Shown here in pieces: positions 23,861 to 34,980 of a DNA stretch of 64,000 bases. How positions within the stretch are numbered: the first letter of the stretch is position 1; the number at the start of each line of letters is the position of its first letter. The notes under the pieces were generated by a model, which worked only from the letters and a program-made list of their open reading frames with translations, made no database searches and had not been told where the DNA came from. The position numbers and the translations under genes are program-made. Source of the stretch: Aphrophora alni (Eukaryota > Arthropoda > Insecta > Hemiptera > Aphrophoridae). The stretch is taken from the NCBI GenBank assembly GCA_963513935.1, contig OY740769.1, forward strand, positions 105,379,762 to 105,443,761, given 5' to 3'.

Positions 23861-24777
23861 GGTGTGATAGTATTTTATTTTAACATTAAAATGTTGGTTT
23901 TAATATTAAGATGGTGTAATGGTAACGTTGGGCAATATTTCATAAACAGGAGGTAACTCTAAAGAATGATAGGCCTAAACAAAAATTATTTAGGTTAAAA
24001 TAAAATGAGCTCACTATTAAAAACATTAATAAGAATTTTATAAATCTTTAGTAGATAAAGGGAATTGATTTATAGTAATAAAACAATAATAATTATCTGA
24101 TGTGTAATATTTAATTAGGTTAGAGTCAAACATAACTTGGAAAAGGCACATTGATAAGTTGATTGGGATACATGCAGGTGTAAATAAAAAAAACAGCTGT
24201 GACTTATGAACCAGTATTTCCAGTTTCACAGGAAACGTGTCGGATGAAAGACAAACTGGATTTACACAGTTTAGATGTCCACCACACTCTTTATCCCAGA
24301 AGAGAAGAGAGGGGTGGGAAAATCTACAACATACTTATATGTAGCATGGAGTGAAAATCATTTCCACATTCCACTACTGCACATCCACTAGTAGTTGACC
24401 GCAGATATCTTATTAGGTAAAGAAAGCCTGTAAATAAATTTTGTTATAATGGTGACCATACATCACATAAGTAATTTTAAGTTTATGTTGGTAATTAACC
24501 CATGTGAATTCTTGGTTTAGTTATGTTGATTTGTTATATTTAGAGTTTAACTATTAATTATTATATAGTCTGGTATTTTTGTAAAAGAAATAGAAGAAAC
24601 ATTAAAAACTAAAATTTAACTAATGGATTTTATTTCAATGACTTTTGTTTATCCTGATAAATTATGTAGCATTTATTTTAAAAGAAAAATATATAGAATT
24701 GGAGTGAGGAAACAGAATGTATTAAATTATTTAGAAATAATTGTACAATTGAATAACAAAATGAAAAATAATTGAAT

Positions 24778-24982
24778 TGTATAAATTGATAATAAATATT
24801 TTTATGTTAAGGTAAATTTTGTAAAATATCCTGTGGTAGTTGAATGTAATGTAAGTGATTTTACAGATTATAATTATGATATTCCAATAAAATGATTGGT
24901 TGCTACTCTTCCTTCTTGAGTTCAAGCAACCATGCTTTGCACTTGCATTCCAGGTCAGTCCTTCTTACCCTGTCCAACAAGT
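24778..24982 (+). repeat. 3' LTR of the gypsy element, left half
   Basis: Matches the first two thirds of 21449-21727. It breaks at CCAACAAGT where the solo-LTR-like element 24983-26883 is inserted. The right half resumes at 26888. Confidence 0.72.
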
Positions 24983-25361
24983 TGTAACAATATTAAAATT
25001 AGTAAAAGGTTTTATTGAATGAAGTTGGGCGCCATTTCGTAATGTATTGATTACAAAAAATAGATTAAAATAAAAAAAAATTTAAATTCTACTAGTGAAT
25101 ATTACTATCTCTTGGGTCGTGAATTCTTTAAAAAAAAGTGTACTGAATAGAACATTGGATAAAAGAATAGAAGTCTTTTTTTATATTCTGAAATGCTCAT
25201 AATTTTTATTAAGATAAAATTATTAAAACATGTAAACATATATGAAATCAAATTTCTGTATAAAATTACTACTTGTTAATACATCCTGTATATATATATA
25301 ATTTTTTTAAATCCTTAAATTAATATATATATATATATATATATTAATTTAAGGATTTAAA

Positions 25362-25414
<53 letters not shown>

Positions 25415-26883
25415 TTGGTTAGATTTTGTATGGACAGGAGACAGGCTTAACTTGGAAAATGGTCCTTGGTATTACCTGATAGTACATAAGTAAGAAAACA
25501 CACACAAAAAACACTAAAGTTTTGAAATATTTCGTAAACACTGTTCACTTTCTCAATCAGTAGAGTTAAGAAGAAGACTGAAGACTCATAATATATAATT
25601 TAAAAAATCCTTAAAAAGAAAATTTAATTTTATTAAATTTGTTAAATTTAAATTTTTGTTGCAACCGAATTATTGAATTTAATAATATTTTATAAAAAAT
25701 TAATATACTTTATTCTTGAATTAATATGCAACAATATTCATCAAATAATTAAACTAAAAAGAAAATCTCTTATAAGTTTTATGATCTTAATATTACTTTC
25801 AAAACCACATTTTATGTCTTTTATAATAAGATATCAAACAAAATTACAAGTACAAGATTAAAATTTTCATTAAATTTGCAAGTCATTGAACAATCACATT
25901 TTATTTTATATAGTAGTAGTTTATACGTGCTTTACCAAACACGTGTATTTGTTTAAAACAAATATTTTATGTAAATTCACTTCCTTTCCTTGTTTCAGCA
26001 GCATGACGTCGTTTCATCACAATCACTCTAACCGTTATTGAAAGTTAATGTTTTAAGTCCACATTTTTTAGTGATAACACAAGTCAATTGTTCACATTAT
26101 GAAAGGGATAATTAAATGTTCAAATTATTTTATTTTTAGATACAACACAAAATAAAGAATTAGTATTTACATCCGTACTTTCCGGGTAACATACATTGCT
26201 GAATGTGAAAAATTAATAAATCAAATATTTCACTCTGAACGTTCATAATTGATTCAAACGTGATTGAATCTTTATCACATTACATTATTTACTAAAACAG
26301 ATCATTTTTATTGTAGAAAATACCTTTAATATTACTTTGTCTTTATTCAAATACAGAAACGATTATATGAGCAACCTGCTTTTGCTTTGAAAATTCTATT
26401 CAGTCCAAATGTTCGTTTTCTAGATTCAAACTTATTTGAATTTTTACCACATAACTTTTTTTACTAAAACAGTTCATAACTATTGAAGAAAACACTTTTC
26501 TTTCTAATTTTTCTTTCCGAAAGTAGACACGACTGTCCGGCCGACGTCCATTCGCCTTGAAGGTTCTATCTAGACTAAACTAAAAATCTGATGGCGGTAA
26601 TTCTCAAATCTTTCGTCTTTGTATACAAAATGTTTGCACTGCACTTTTTTTAAATATAAAATTTATAATCATTCTAATTATTACAATACATAGAATAAAT
26701 TTCTCTGATCATTTGCCATTATTTATTTCATTTATTAATTTGGTGTTTTTTAATTTATTCAAAGAAAAACAAATTACATTTCCTGCTTGACTCTTCAAGT
26801 CTAGGCATATACCCCACTTTATCTAAGATCAAAGTACATCCTATTCTGTTAAGATCAAATAACTAAAAATGTACACTATTACA
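24983..26883. mobile_element. Solo-LTR-like element, copy A, 1901 bp, nested in the gypsy 3' LTR
   Basis: Begins TGTAACAATATT and ends CACTATTACA (TG...CA ends), flanked by the 4-bp duplication AAGT (24979-24982 and 26884-26887). It aligns along most of its length with 58302-59846 (for example CGTGCTTTACCAAACACGTG, CATCACAATCACTC, CGACTGTCCGG, TCAAGTCTAGGC). The extra length is mainly an insertion at about 25300-25610 that includes the 90-bp palindrome. No open frame of note. TG...CA ends with a 4-bp duplication suggest an LTR of a gypsy-like element; the internal part is absent. Confidence 0.8.
25289..25378. repeat. Perfect 90-bp palindrome with TA-rich centre
   Basis: 45-bp arms with no mismatch: AATTTTTTTAAATCCTTAAA (25300-25319) is mirrored by TTTAAGGATTTAAAAAAATT (25348-25367) around (TA)n, with further TA at both outer ends. 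It lies inside solo-LTR copy A and is absent from copy B. Confidence 0.9.
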
Positions 26884-26887
26884 AAGT

Positions 26888-26987
26888 TGACCATGTAATT
26901 AATTAAGTCTTGTTTGATTATTTTATAATCATCTTTTTTTTTCTAGTTAATACATTGGAGTGATAATTCAGTTCAATATATTGTAAC
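26888..26987 (+). repeat. 3' LTR of the gypsy element, right half
   Basis: GACCATGTAATTAATTAAGT, TGATTATTTTATAATCAT and TGATAATTCAGTTCAATATA match 21630-21727 in order and spacing. The end ATTGTA corresponds to the ATTACA of the 5' LTR. Confidence 0.7.
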
Positions 26988-27281
26988 TAGTTCAAGCTAC
27001 TGTATATACTTTAGGGCTGTTTGACCAATAAAAACTGAACAATAAAACTAGAATCAATCCAAAGGTGTTGTTGAAATTCTAACCTGGGAGAATAGGTATA
27101 AGCTCAGCAGACATTTTAATTATATACTTTAGATATATTAATGCCTTTTATTAGTTTTGGATTGTATAGTGTATTATCAACAGATACAAATCTCTATACA
27201 TTTATTTGAATTAAATGTATGACTATCTAAATGATTATTTGAAATGTATTTTTAGGATGATTAAAAATAAAATTTTCTTAC

Positions 27282-27371
27282 CTGTAGATCTTTCATCAAT
27301 TTGTTGACTTGATCATCAAGAGATGCTCGTTTATTTCTCTCTAGTTCCAACTGCTGTTCTAATAATAATAC
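27282..27371 (-). CDS. Exon 14: 30-codon coiled-coil exon
   Basis: A 90-bp phase 0-0 exon, acceptor TTATAACCAG, donor GTAAGAA. It encodes VLLLEQQLELERNKRASLDD and then QVNKLMKDLQ, a regular heptad pattern that restarts the coiled coil. Confidence 0.82.
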
Positions 27372-28756
27372 CTGGTTATAAAAAATTCAAATAACATACA
27401 GATGTTATAAAATAAGCCACATTACAAGTTTTACATTTTAACTAACTAGTTTGAAACATATGTTGAAACTGCTAATTTTCATATAATTTTAGGTAAAATG
27501 TATACTATTTTTTATGCTATAATTTTGACATAACTATTCTGAACTTTTTATAGTCATGTCCATTTTGAAATGGTTCTAAAAAAAAAAAAAAAAAAAAATC
27601 AAGAATATATTTACATTTTATGCAAAATATTGAAGTTTTAAATGATTAAAATTCATATAATATAATTGAGTTATTTATAAAATTAAAACTAAATTTAGTT
27701 ACCACAATTTTTCTATTCAATAGTAGTATAATACTTATTTTATGTTATCCAAATAATCTCAGAGTTAAAATTCAATGAACTAAATAATTAATATTTTATT
27801 TTACAGATGAATGGTAAATTAATTTTTGTCAATCTTGGATTAATTGGTTATCTGGTGGTAGGATAATTAAATTACACTCTCTACTTTAAGTAATAATTAA
27901 AACCTGTACAAAAATGATAAATTATTTTAAATATTAAAAATGTGTTTTCTTGTACATAAATAGAAGTATTAATAATGAATATTCATAAAATGAACAAGAC
28001 ATAATTTATGTCTCTGTTTTGAAGTTTATCTAAATTTAACAAATTATAGCCCATATATTCAAATCTGATTCTAAATATTCCAATTTGAAATTAAGAGAAA
28101 ACAATGTTTTTAATAACTGTTGAATATCATTAACTACAAAAATTAGGTTTTCACTATGAGTAACTAAAATTAAATCCTAAAACAGACTTTGTTTCAAAAC
28201 AGTCAAATTCTAAAAAGCTATTTTCTTACTTTTGTATCATCATTCAAAATCCTTGCAAAATTACTTTTTAATCAGTTTACTACTTAGCTGGAAATTTACT
28301 GTTCTTAGTAAAACCTATTATCACTTTCTGGTAATTAAATGCTCTAAATGACCTAATTTTACATAATAGTCTCTTTAAAAATCTTTCTTATGTTATAAAG
28401 TTCTTACTAAAGTGAAATTTTGTTATACAGTGCTTTAATTGGTTATATTATCGCTTCAAGATGTTTTTTAACGATCCATGGAAACAAATTAAGTGAATGA
28501 TTTAATACAATTTAGGATTGTAACACATTTTATTTTATTGCTCATTAATTTTTATGGTTAATTCAGTTTTCTTATTCATTCCGATAGTTTTTATAATTCA
28601 TTTACTGTACCATGTATCCCTTAGTAATTGTTTGAAATATGCTTACAAAATCTACCAAAAATTTTACAGTTATATAAATAAGTATTAAATTTGTTGATTT
28701 GAAATAAACAATACTTGTGAAAACATAATCCCTAAATGAAAGAAAGTATAATTATA
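27372..28756. other. Intron 13, AT-rich part
   Basis: Low-complexity AT-rich intron including an 18-bp A run at about 27580. No element or open frame recognised. Confidence 0.5.
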
Positions 28757-28892
28757 TACAGCAAACACTTTATTTGAAACAAGAGGATGTTTCAGTGACT
28801 AAGTTAACACCTTCAGTTGTTACATGAACATAAAACTGACGATGTTAACTGAGCCATTGAATCGATGTCTTATTTCAAATAATGTTTGTTAT
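28757..28892. repeat. Foldback with hammerhead-like cores on both strands
   Basis: CAAACACTTTATTTGAAACA (from 28762) faces TCTTATTTCAAATAATGTTTG (to 28889). The plus strand holds CTGACGAT, GTTAACTGAGCCATT, GAATCGATGTC; the minus strand of the left arm holds CTGAAGGT, GTTAACTTAGTCACT, GAAACATCC. Both follow the order core, spacer, GAA box of the hammerhead-like family, with a weak stem II. Confidence 0.6.
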
Positions 28893-29313
28893 GGAACATT
28901 GTGTTTTGTGTAATTTATTTGTATATTGTCAGACAGTGTGGTTTGAGAAATTAGGTATATTCATATAATGTTGTTAGTGATTAATTAACAACTAAACAAT
29001 TTTTTGTTCAAATTTCAACAATGTTAACTTCAGTGTTTATATTATATCTAACATGTAGGCCCATCTCTTGTTACCAAATTGTAGTTACAAACTAAGCTAC
29101 TTTTGTTTAACTTTCTCATACAATATTTTTAAAATTTACTTTTAAACAGCTCAATATCTTATATTACCTTATCATCACACAATCAATGGCTATTAATAAA
29201 ATTGTTGAATGGGTTTAATTAAATATTATAATATTTGATGGTTTAGATTTTAAAAACATTGTTTGTATCTATCTAACTCATAAAGTTTTAAAATTAAAAT
29301 TATTTTGCATTAC

Positions 29314-29478
29314 CTGTTTACTTTGTGGATCTATATTGACATCATCTGATATAGGAACATGTGATGGAGTTTTAGACAACTGCAATTTGAGATCAGAATG
29401 TGATGCATGTCCTTCTCTAGTATTACAAATGAGGTGTTTATCTTTGTCCCATATAACAGTTGAATCTATAGATGTATT
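29314..29478 (-). CDS. Exon 13: polar linker
   Basis: A 165-bp phase 0-0 exon, acceptor TGGTCTAG, donor GTAATG. It encodes NTSIDSTVIWDKDKH and a His/Ser-rich stretch, ending DPQSKQ. No heptads, so it probably separates two coiled-coil blocks. Confidence 0.75.
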
Positions 29479-30584
29479 CTAGACCATTTTAAAAAGATAA
29501 TTTTGTTATGAGATTTTTAATAATAAGAGTGACAATTTTTATAACCTTTATAAAACTATATTAAAAATAGTAGAAAAAATACTATAGAACCCCAATAAAT
29601 TAACTGACCATGACCATGGCAATCAATACTGGATTGTTTGAAGAATGCAGGACTATACTGGTAAACAGTCCAATATTTCACCCTTTCCAACCATCATTGG
29701 TTTGTTATGTGTGACTCTCCTTCGACACTGATCAGATATGTAAGTTAATACAAGACTCAAACAGTGCAATAATTATTTTTTATATAAAAATGGGTTTTAT
29801 AATCCAATAGTAAAGAAATGCTTGACTTTTATGAATGTTTTTCTGAAGAAAAGTAGAGGGATGTAGCAGCTAAAACCAAACATCCATTTTAAAACAGAAA
29901 TCAGTTACAGTTTTTTTTATTAGACTATATTAATATTTTTTGTAACTAGGGACGTAGTTCCTTCAGGGCTCCAGAGTAGAAACCACTATCGGGGCCCTTA
30001 ACATCTATATTTGTTATTTTCAAACATATGTCTTATCTTTACACACATGTATTTGAAAGTGTGTATGTGTATGTTTCATTATGCATTACAGTTAATGATG
30101 AAGGTAAAAGGAATAACATATGAGTAGATCATGTAATAGGGTGCAATTTTGGTTACGTAAACTTGGTCTGACTAGAAAAGTAATTTGGCTCAAGGCAGTG
30201 AATAAGGAATGTATTCTGTTATAGAATATAGTAATAATAATGAATAGAGATAAATAAAGAATATAAATAAATAAAGAAGGTAATTAGTACTAAATGGTCA
30301 GAGAGATTTGTAAAAAATATATTAATAAGAAAACACGTATAATATTAGATATAAGAGAAATATGACAACAGTGTAAATGTGCATATAACTTTAAGAAATG
30401 TGACATAAATATGTTGTGTGTAAAGGTGGGGACAATGACAAAGCTGAACAGTTCAGTGAAATAGATATTTTCTTAGAAACAAGACGTGGTGTTCGATGAG
30501 ACAGGATGTTTTTTTAGAGACAAGACATTGTGTTTTAAGATATAGGATTAAAAAAAAAAAATTATATTAATATAAATATTTAAT
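29479..30584. other. Intron 12, right-to-left distal part
   Basis: AT-rich intron. A short GC-richer stretch (GGGCTCCAGAGTAGAAACC, GGGGCCCTTAAC at 29966-30001) looks like the end of an old DNA element but could not be closed. Nothing else recognised. Confidence 0.4.
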
Positions 30585-30750
30585 TAATTTTGTAATATTT
30601 ATTACAAAAACAAAATAAAAATAATAAAGAAAAAGAAATACTATTGAAGAGAGCATAGAAAATTTCTAATTGGGTCATAAGTTCTTTAAATAGTGTACCG
30701 GTACTCTGGAGAATTTCAAATTAAAATACTGAATCCAATTTCTGAAATTC
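30585..30750. repeat. Interspersed repeat family 3, copy 2
   Basis: TTTGTAATATTTATTACAAA and the 100-bp block GAGCATAGAAAATTTCTAAT...CTCTGGAGAATTTCAAAT match 19383-19533 in order and spacing. The GGGCGCC box is lost at the left edge. Confidence 0.6.
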
Positions 30751-30899
30751 ACTCATTATAAATACAAACACTTGTCACTTTATTTTGACATCTTGGCAGT
30801 AATATATGGGTAAGTTAAAGAATACACAAAAAGACTTAATTAAATTTCTATGATTACAAAATATAATAGTTAGATGTAACTAAATTTGTCATTATAGTG

Positions 30900-31850
30900 A
30901 TTTTCTCTGGACTTGAAGATACCCAAGATATCAATCACTCTGCTGTAAAATGGTTTTGTGTGCTCTATTATTGTTCAGTCATAGAGTTTCACAGAAAATT
31001 TTTAATAAGTTTAAGTTTTGACAAGATCTCTCAACTTTTGCTACTGCCATAGGTACTGTGAGGTACACCAAGGAAGTAGTAAGAACATCTGGGTAGGTTG
31101 AAGTTAAGGAACTGTTCTATCAGCAGGAGATTTGCAACTTATTTTACATCTTTTACTTCTGACTGATAAAATTTGTGCTATAAATAATGATCATACATCA
31201 TATAACATCTGTTTGCAAATTTTTTAGCTTCATACGCAATTCTTTTTTGGTAGATATGGCCGTGAAGAAGGCTGCACTATTTTGTAGGCGTCAATAACTG
31301 CTTTCATTCCTTTAAAATGGTTGTCAAGTTGAGATACTAATGTATCAACCATTGTATATAAAACAGTCACTCTGAATTTACTTTTAGGATATTTAGTCCT
31401 CACACAGTTCGTAAATATGTTTTTCACCTTTCTGGCTTGTTGGTCACTGATCTGGAGGGTTATTCCCTACTTTAAACAATTTATTGCTTCTTCATCAACG
31501 ACTTCTTCGAAGGACCAACAAAGCATCCCCAAGAAGATCGTAAGCTGTCATTAAATCTACAAATTCAGTTTGTAAGGATTTTGAGGCAATATTTATTTCC
31601 TCCAATATTTTACACTGGATAATCATAAGCAAAACAAAACTAAAGGATTCTAATTAGCCTCATTATTTTCATAAGATTTTTTGTTTGAAAATATTATTTT
31701 ATGTAGTAGTTTTATAATTCTTGCTAGTTCTTGAATTCTCTTTTGACTCAATTATACACATTACTCATAAATGATGCACCATTGTATCCTTTTGTCTTCT
31801 GCATTTATATTAAGATATTTTTCTCAAATTAATTTTATAATAAGGTGCTC
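30900..31850 (-). pseudogene. hAT transposase relic (ZMYM/Ac-like)
   Basis: On the minus strand, in the proper N-to-C order but in broken frames: KGYNGASFMSNVYN (about 31750-31795), the conserved G-Y-D-G-A-x-x-M motif; EEINIASKSLQTEFVDLMTA and DALLVLRRSR (about 31510-31600); an open part at 31230-31427 with YPKSKFRVTVLYTMVDTLVS; and TVPMAVAKVERS (about 31020-31075), matching the TVPVTVASAERS box of the hAT dimerisation domain. Stops and frameshifts make it non-functional. Same strand as the host gene but inside intron 12. Confidence 0.65.
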
Positions 31851-32178
31851 CAGCCCCAAAGCGGTTTGGACAGTAACAGTTCATGTAATTTTCCATTTAA
31901 CTGGCTAAATTTTAAAACACGAAAAAGACTTATTTAATAAAAAACTTTTTTCCAACAAGTAATTAACTAAAATATTTGTGAACTATGAAAACAGAATACT
32001 TAATTCTTATAAAAAAACTGTCACATTGTGTTCATGCTAAAGGTTTTGGAAAAACAACACCAGGCGTTTAATTTGTATATTAAGACACACACATTGCATA
32101 ACTTCCCAAATTTATAGGTCTAGAACTATGACTGTATACATTGTTGTTTGCTGCATTTTAAAATTACTATTAACTTAC

Positions 32179-32338
32179 TAAAGTCAACTTGTTCTGCCTA
32201 TGTCCTTGATCTAAGTTATGGTTATCTTGGAAATCTTTCGTCAGAAATTTTAGAGAGTCAACATCCTTTAAGTTTTCTAATAAGTGAGGCTGGCGGAGAC
32301 CTTCTAAATGTTCTAGTTTAGACATGGCTTCTTCATAT
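32179..32338 (-). CDS. Exon 12: helical linker
   Basis: A 160-bp exon (entry phase 2, exit phase 0), acceptor TTGTTAATAG, donor GTAAGTT. It encodes YEEAMSKLEHLEGLRQPHLL, then a polar segment ending RQNKLTL. The coiled coil seems to end after the first 15 residues. Confidence 0.8.
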
Positions 32339-32863
32339 CTATTAACAAAATGTATTTATACATAAGATATTGTACAAGTTTACAGCTCAAAGATATATAT
32401 CTCAATAACTATTTTCTATTATTCACAGGCAACTTGGTAAAAATGCCTAATTAACCAAGGTTTGTAAAATTAACCATTTTCTTCTGAACTAAACCCTACA
32501 ACGTATTAAGAACAACTTAATTTCATTTAGAAAAAAAAAAAAAACCATAATGTAATGAAATGTTTCGTTTTGCACAATTATAAAATAGGGTTAAATAAAA
32601 AAATAATAATATAAAAAACTAATACCGAAAAAATAGTAAGATATTCAATGAATAAAATATTACATGTACTTTCATTTGTTATATCGTAACTTATTACTTA
32701 ATATAGGAAAAATATCATAATCTATTTTATTCTCTTTTGATTATTAAATAAAGGGAATTTTTTAAACTAAATATATAACATATCTTAAGGATTTAAAAAA
32801 TTACAAATATGGAATTATATAATGTGAAAGTACAATCTATTTGTAAATCTTAGTTTATTTACC

Positions 32864-32865
<2 letters not shown>

Positions 32866-32903
<38 letters not shown>
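32866..32903. repeat. (TG)n microsatellite
   Basis: About 19 TG units in intron 11. Confidence 0.95.
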
Positions 32904-32906
<3 letters not shown>

Positions 32907-33090
32907 ATACTCCACACTGTTGTATGAATAAAAATCTCTCCACCTCATGAACATTTTGAATTCATTTACATGCAATTTTAATTGTAATGCAATTTGTTTT
33001 TAAATAATAACAACTGCTAAATATAATTATTGTCTAAACAAATATAAAGGGGGGGGGGAATTAGATTATTTAGTGAAAAGGAAATCTTAC

Positions 33091-33266
33091 AACTCCTTCC
33101 AGTGAATTGTATCCTCTTGTAATTTTCGAATGTCTTCCATATTCTGAGCGATTAAAGCCTCTTTCTCTGCTTGCACATGTTTATTTGCTTGGATAACTTC
33201 TTCTAAATATTCTAATAGTTTATCACTGGTTGGATCTTTAGGTGTAATTTCCTTTTCTGGATATGA
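33091..33266 (-). CDS. Exon 11: coiled-coil exon
   Basis: A 176-bp exon (entry phase 0, exit phase 2), acceptor TTATTATAG, donor GTAAGA. It starts SYPEKEITPKDPTSDKLLEY, then has a helical VIQANKHVQAEKEAL and ends EDIRKLQEDTIHWKE. Coiled coil after a short non-helical start. Confidence 0.83.
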
Positions 33267-33774
33267 CTATAATAAAAGAAGTCACAAATGAATATTATTT
33301 GTGTATACTTATCTTATAATTTATTTCAAATATAGGTTTGTAGAAAATGATACATAATTTACTGTGGGACTTATATGCAAATTTATGTTAGTGTCAGTTT
33401 TTACAAAAACAGACTTTGTTATCAATCATAATTTTTCACTTTTCATCATAAACTGGGTCAACATGAAAATTGTTTAAGCATTCACAAGAATTAAATCCGA
33501 AATCTATTGTACGCAAAGACAGGGCACCAAACCAGAATAAATAGGGGGGTTCCCCTTCCATTTATATTGGAAAATATATCCCCATCAGTATTTTTTAATA
33601 CAAAACTGTTTAGTTATTATTTGAGAAATTGAGCATGCAAACACAAGCATCATCTTTTAATAGGCACTTGAATGGTAGTCTCCAGATTTGATTTTTAGAA
33701 ATAAAAAATAAGTAAATTGAGAAAAGTATTTATCTTATTTTCCATAAACAGCAGCAGTAAATACAATACCACAC
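33267..33774. other. Intron 10
   Basis: 508-bp intron between coiled-coil exons 10 and 11. No feature recognised. Confidence 0.7.
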
Positions 33775-34065
33775 CTTTTTTTTGATTACATCTCTAAGAT
33801 ATTTGAGTTCTACTTCTTGCAAAGAAAGTTTATAATTCAATGTATGCACATCTTCCAGAGCTGATGCATATTGTTCACCCAGTCTTGACAATTCATCCTG
33901 AAGAATGATAATCTTGTCATCTCTAGCAGTAATGTGCTGACTAGTATCGGCCAGTTCATATTGTAATCTTTCGACTTGGTCTTTCAACTGTGCTACTGCT
34001 TCTTCTAACTTCACTTTTTCTGATGTTGCTTGTCTAAGATGATCCTTTAATAGTTTCTGGTGAGT
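33775..34065 (-). CDS. Exon 10: long coiled-coil exon
   Basis: A 291-bp phase 0-0 exon, acceptor TTGGTTTTAG, donor GTGTGG. It encodes 97 residues with clear heptads (KLLKDHLRQA, KLEEAVAQLKDQVERLQYEL, then LQDELSRLGEQY, LNYKLSLQEVELKYL), no proline and Leu/Ile/Val at a/d positions. This is a canonical coiled coil. Confidence 0.88.
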
Positions 34066-34211
34066 CTAAAACCAACATATATTTTTATTTAATACTTAAA
34101 AAAACATAAATTGGAGTTTATATAATTAAATTTATTAATTCTTTAAATTATTATTCTCAAGGGTACATAGATATTAATGAAATGTTGTAATAAAGTTGAA
34201 ACCCTTTATAT

Positions 34212-34530
34212 CAGGGGTGGCCAAACTTTCACGAACCAAGATCTACCATAAGTTGACATCACCTAATTGTGATCAACCATGTTTCTGCATAATGATATAA
34301 GCTTATTAAAACTAAGTTAAGTAAAATAACATGATTAATGTTTAGCCAAATGTTTTTTGTAAAATAAGTGTTTAATGGATGTACAGCAAACACAACGTTG
34401 TTTATAATAAACTTAAATTGTTCACATTAGTTGATAAGTGGCTTGCATAGCTTTTAAAAAGAGATTGACAGGTTAAAGGTTCCTGATAACTAGTAGCCAC
34501 TAGTTGGCAATCTAGAACCTTGTTGTTTCA
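34212..34530. mobile_element. Decayed hAT element, left end recognisable
   Basis: CAGGGGTGGCCAAACTTTCA is a classic hAT terminal repeat. A phrase GGCAATCTAGAACC near 34507 resembles the subterminal part of the other end, but the closing TIR and the 8-bp duplication are not found, so the right boundary is approximate. Confidence 0.45.
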
Positions 34531-34621
34531 TTCTGCAATTGTTTGATTGAGCATGAACAAGTGGTGTATTAAGATATGTGGCTTTGGTGACCGTCTTAGG
34601 TCATATTGTGAAGTGTGAGAC

Positions 34622-34912
34622 TTGTTCAATGATTTATATCCAGATAGGAAACCAATATCTCATAAAACAGTCATAAAAACTGTTCAACGGTTAGAATTGA
34701 TAGGTAGTGTAAGAAACAGTCCAAAATCTGGAATACCAAAAAGTGCAACAAGCGACAAACATTCTTTTGATATTTTGCAGAGTTTTGTAGAAAATCCGGA
34801 TCCCCATACTTCCCTCCGAACAATAGCCCAAGAGCAGAAGATAAATTATAATTCAGTACATAATGTTTTAAAGGATAATAGTTTTAAGCCATATAAAATT
34901 AATTTATTATAA
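34622..34912 (+). pseudogene. DUF4817/Tc-mariner-type transposase N-terminal fragment
   Basis: 96 codons with FNDLYPDRKPISHKTVIKTV, GSVRNSPKSGIPKSATSDKH and SLRTIAQEQKINYNSVHNVL, the paired helix-turn-helix DNA-binding region of DUF4817-containing insect transposases. The frame ends after FKPYKINLL; QELQDDF and further family-like words follow in other frames up to about 34980. The catalytic DDE/DDD domain is missing. Confidence 0.7.
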
Positions 34913-34980
34913 GAACTACAAGATGATTTTTGATGAAAGAATAGAGTTTTCCGAAATCATGATGAACAAGTATGATGAAA

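Larger units (their letters stand above)
21728..24777 (+). mobile_element. Internal region of decayed Ty3/gypsy element (gag-pol remnants)
   Basis: Between the LTRs, in order on the + strand: a gag/zinc-knuckle frame (22424-22750), a protease remnant near 22936-23030 and RT remnants at 23292-23860. RNase H and integrase are not recognisable; about 900 bp of AT-rich DNA follow the RT, so the element is internally deleted or decayed. It lies in intron 14, antisense to the gene. Confidence 0.7.

Noticed and set aside
24983..26883. GGCGCC word as a retroviral primer-binding site next to an LTR
   Set aside because: The word lies inside the TG...CA-bounded element, not just outside an LTR end, and the downstream bases do not extend tRNA complementarity in all copies.
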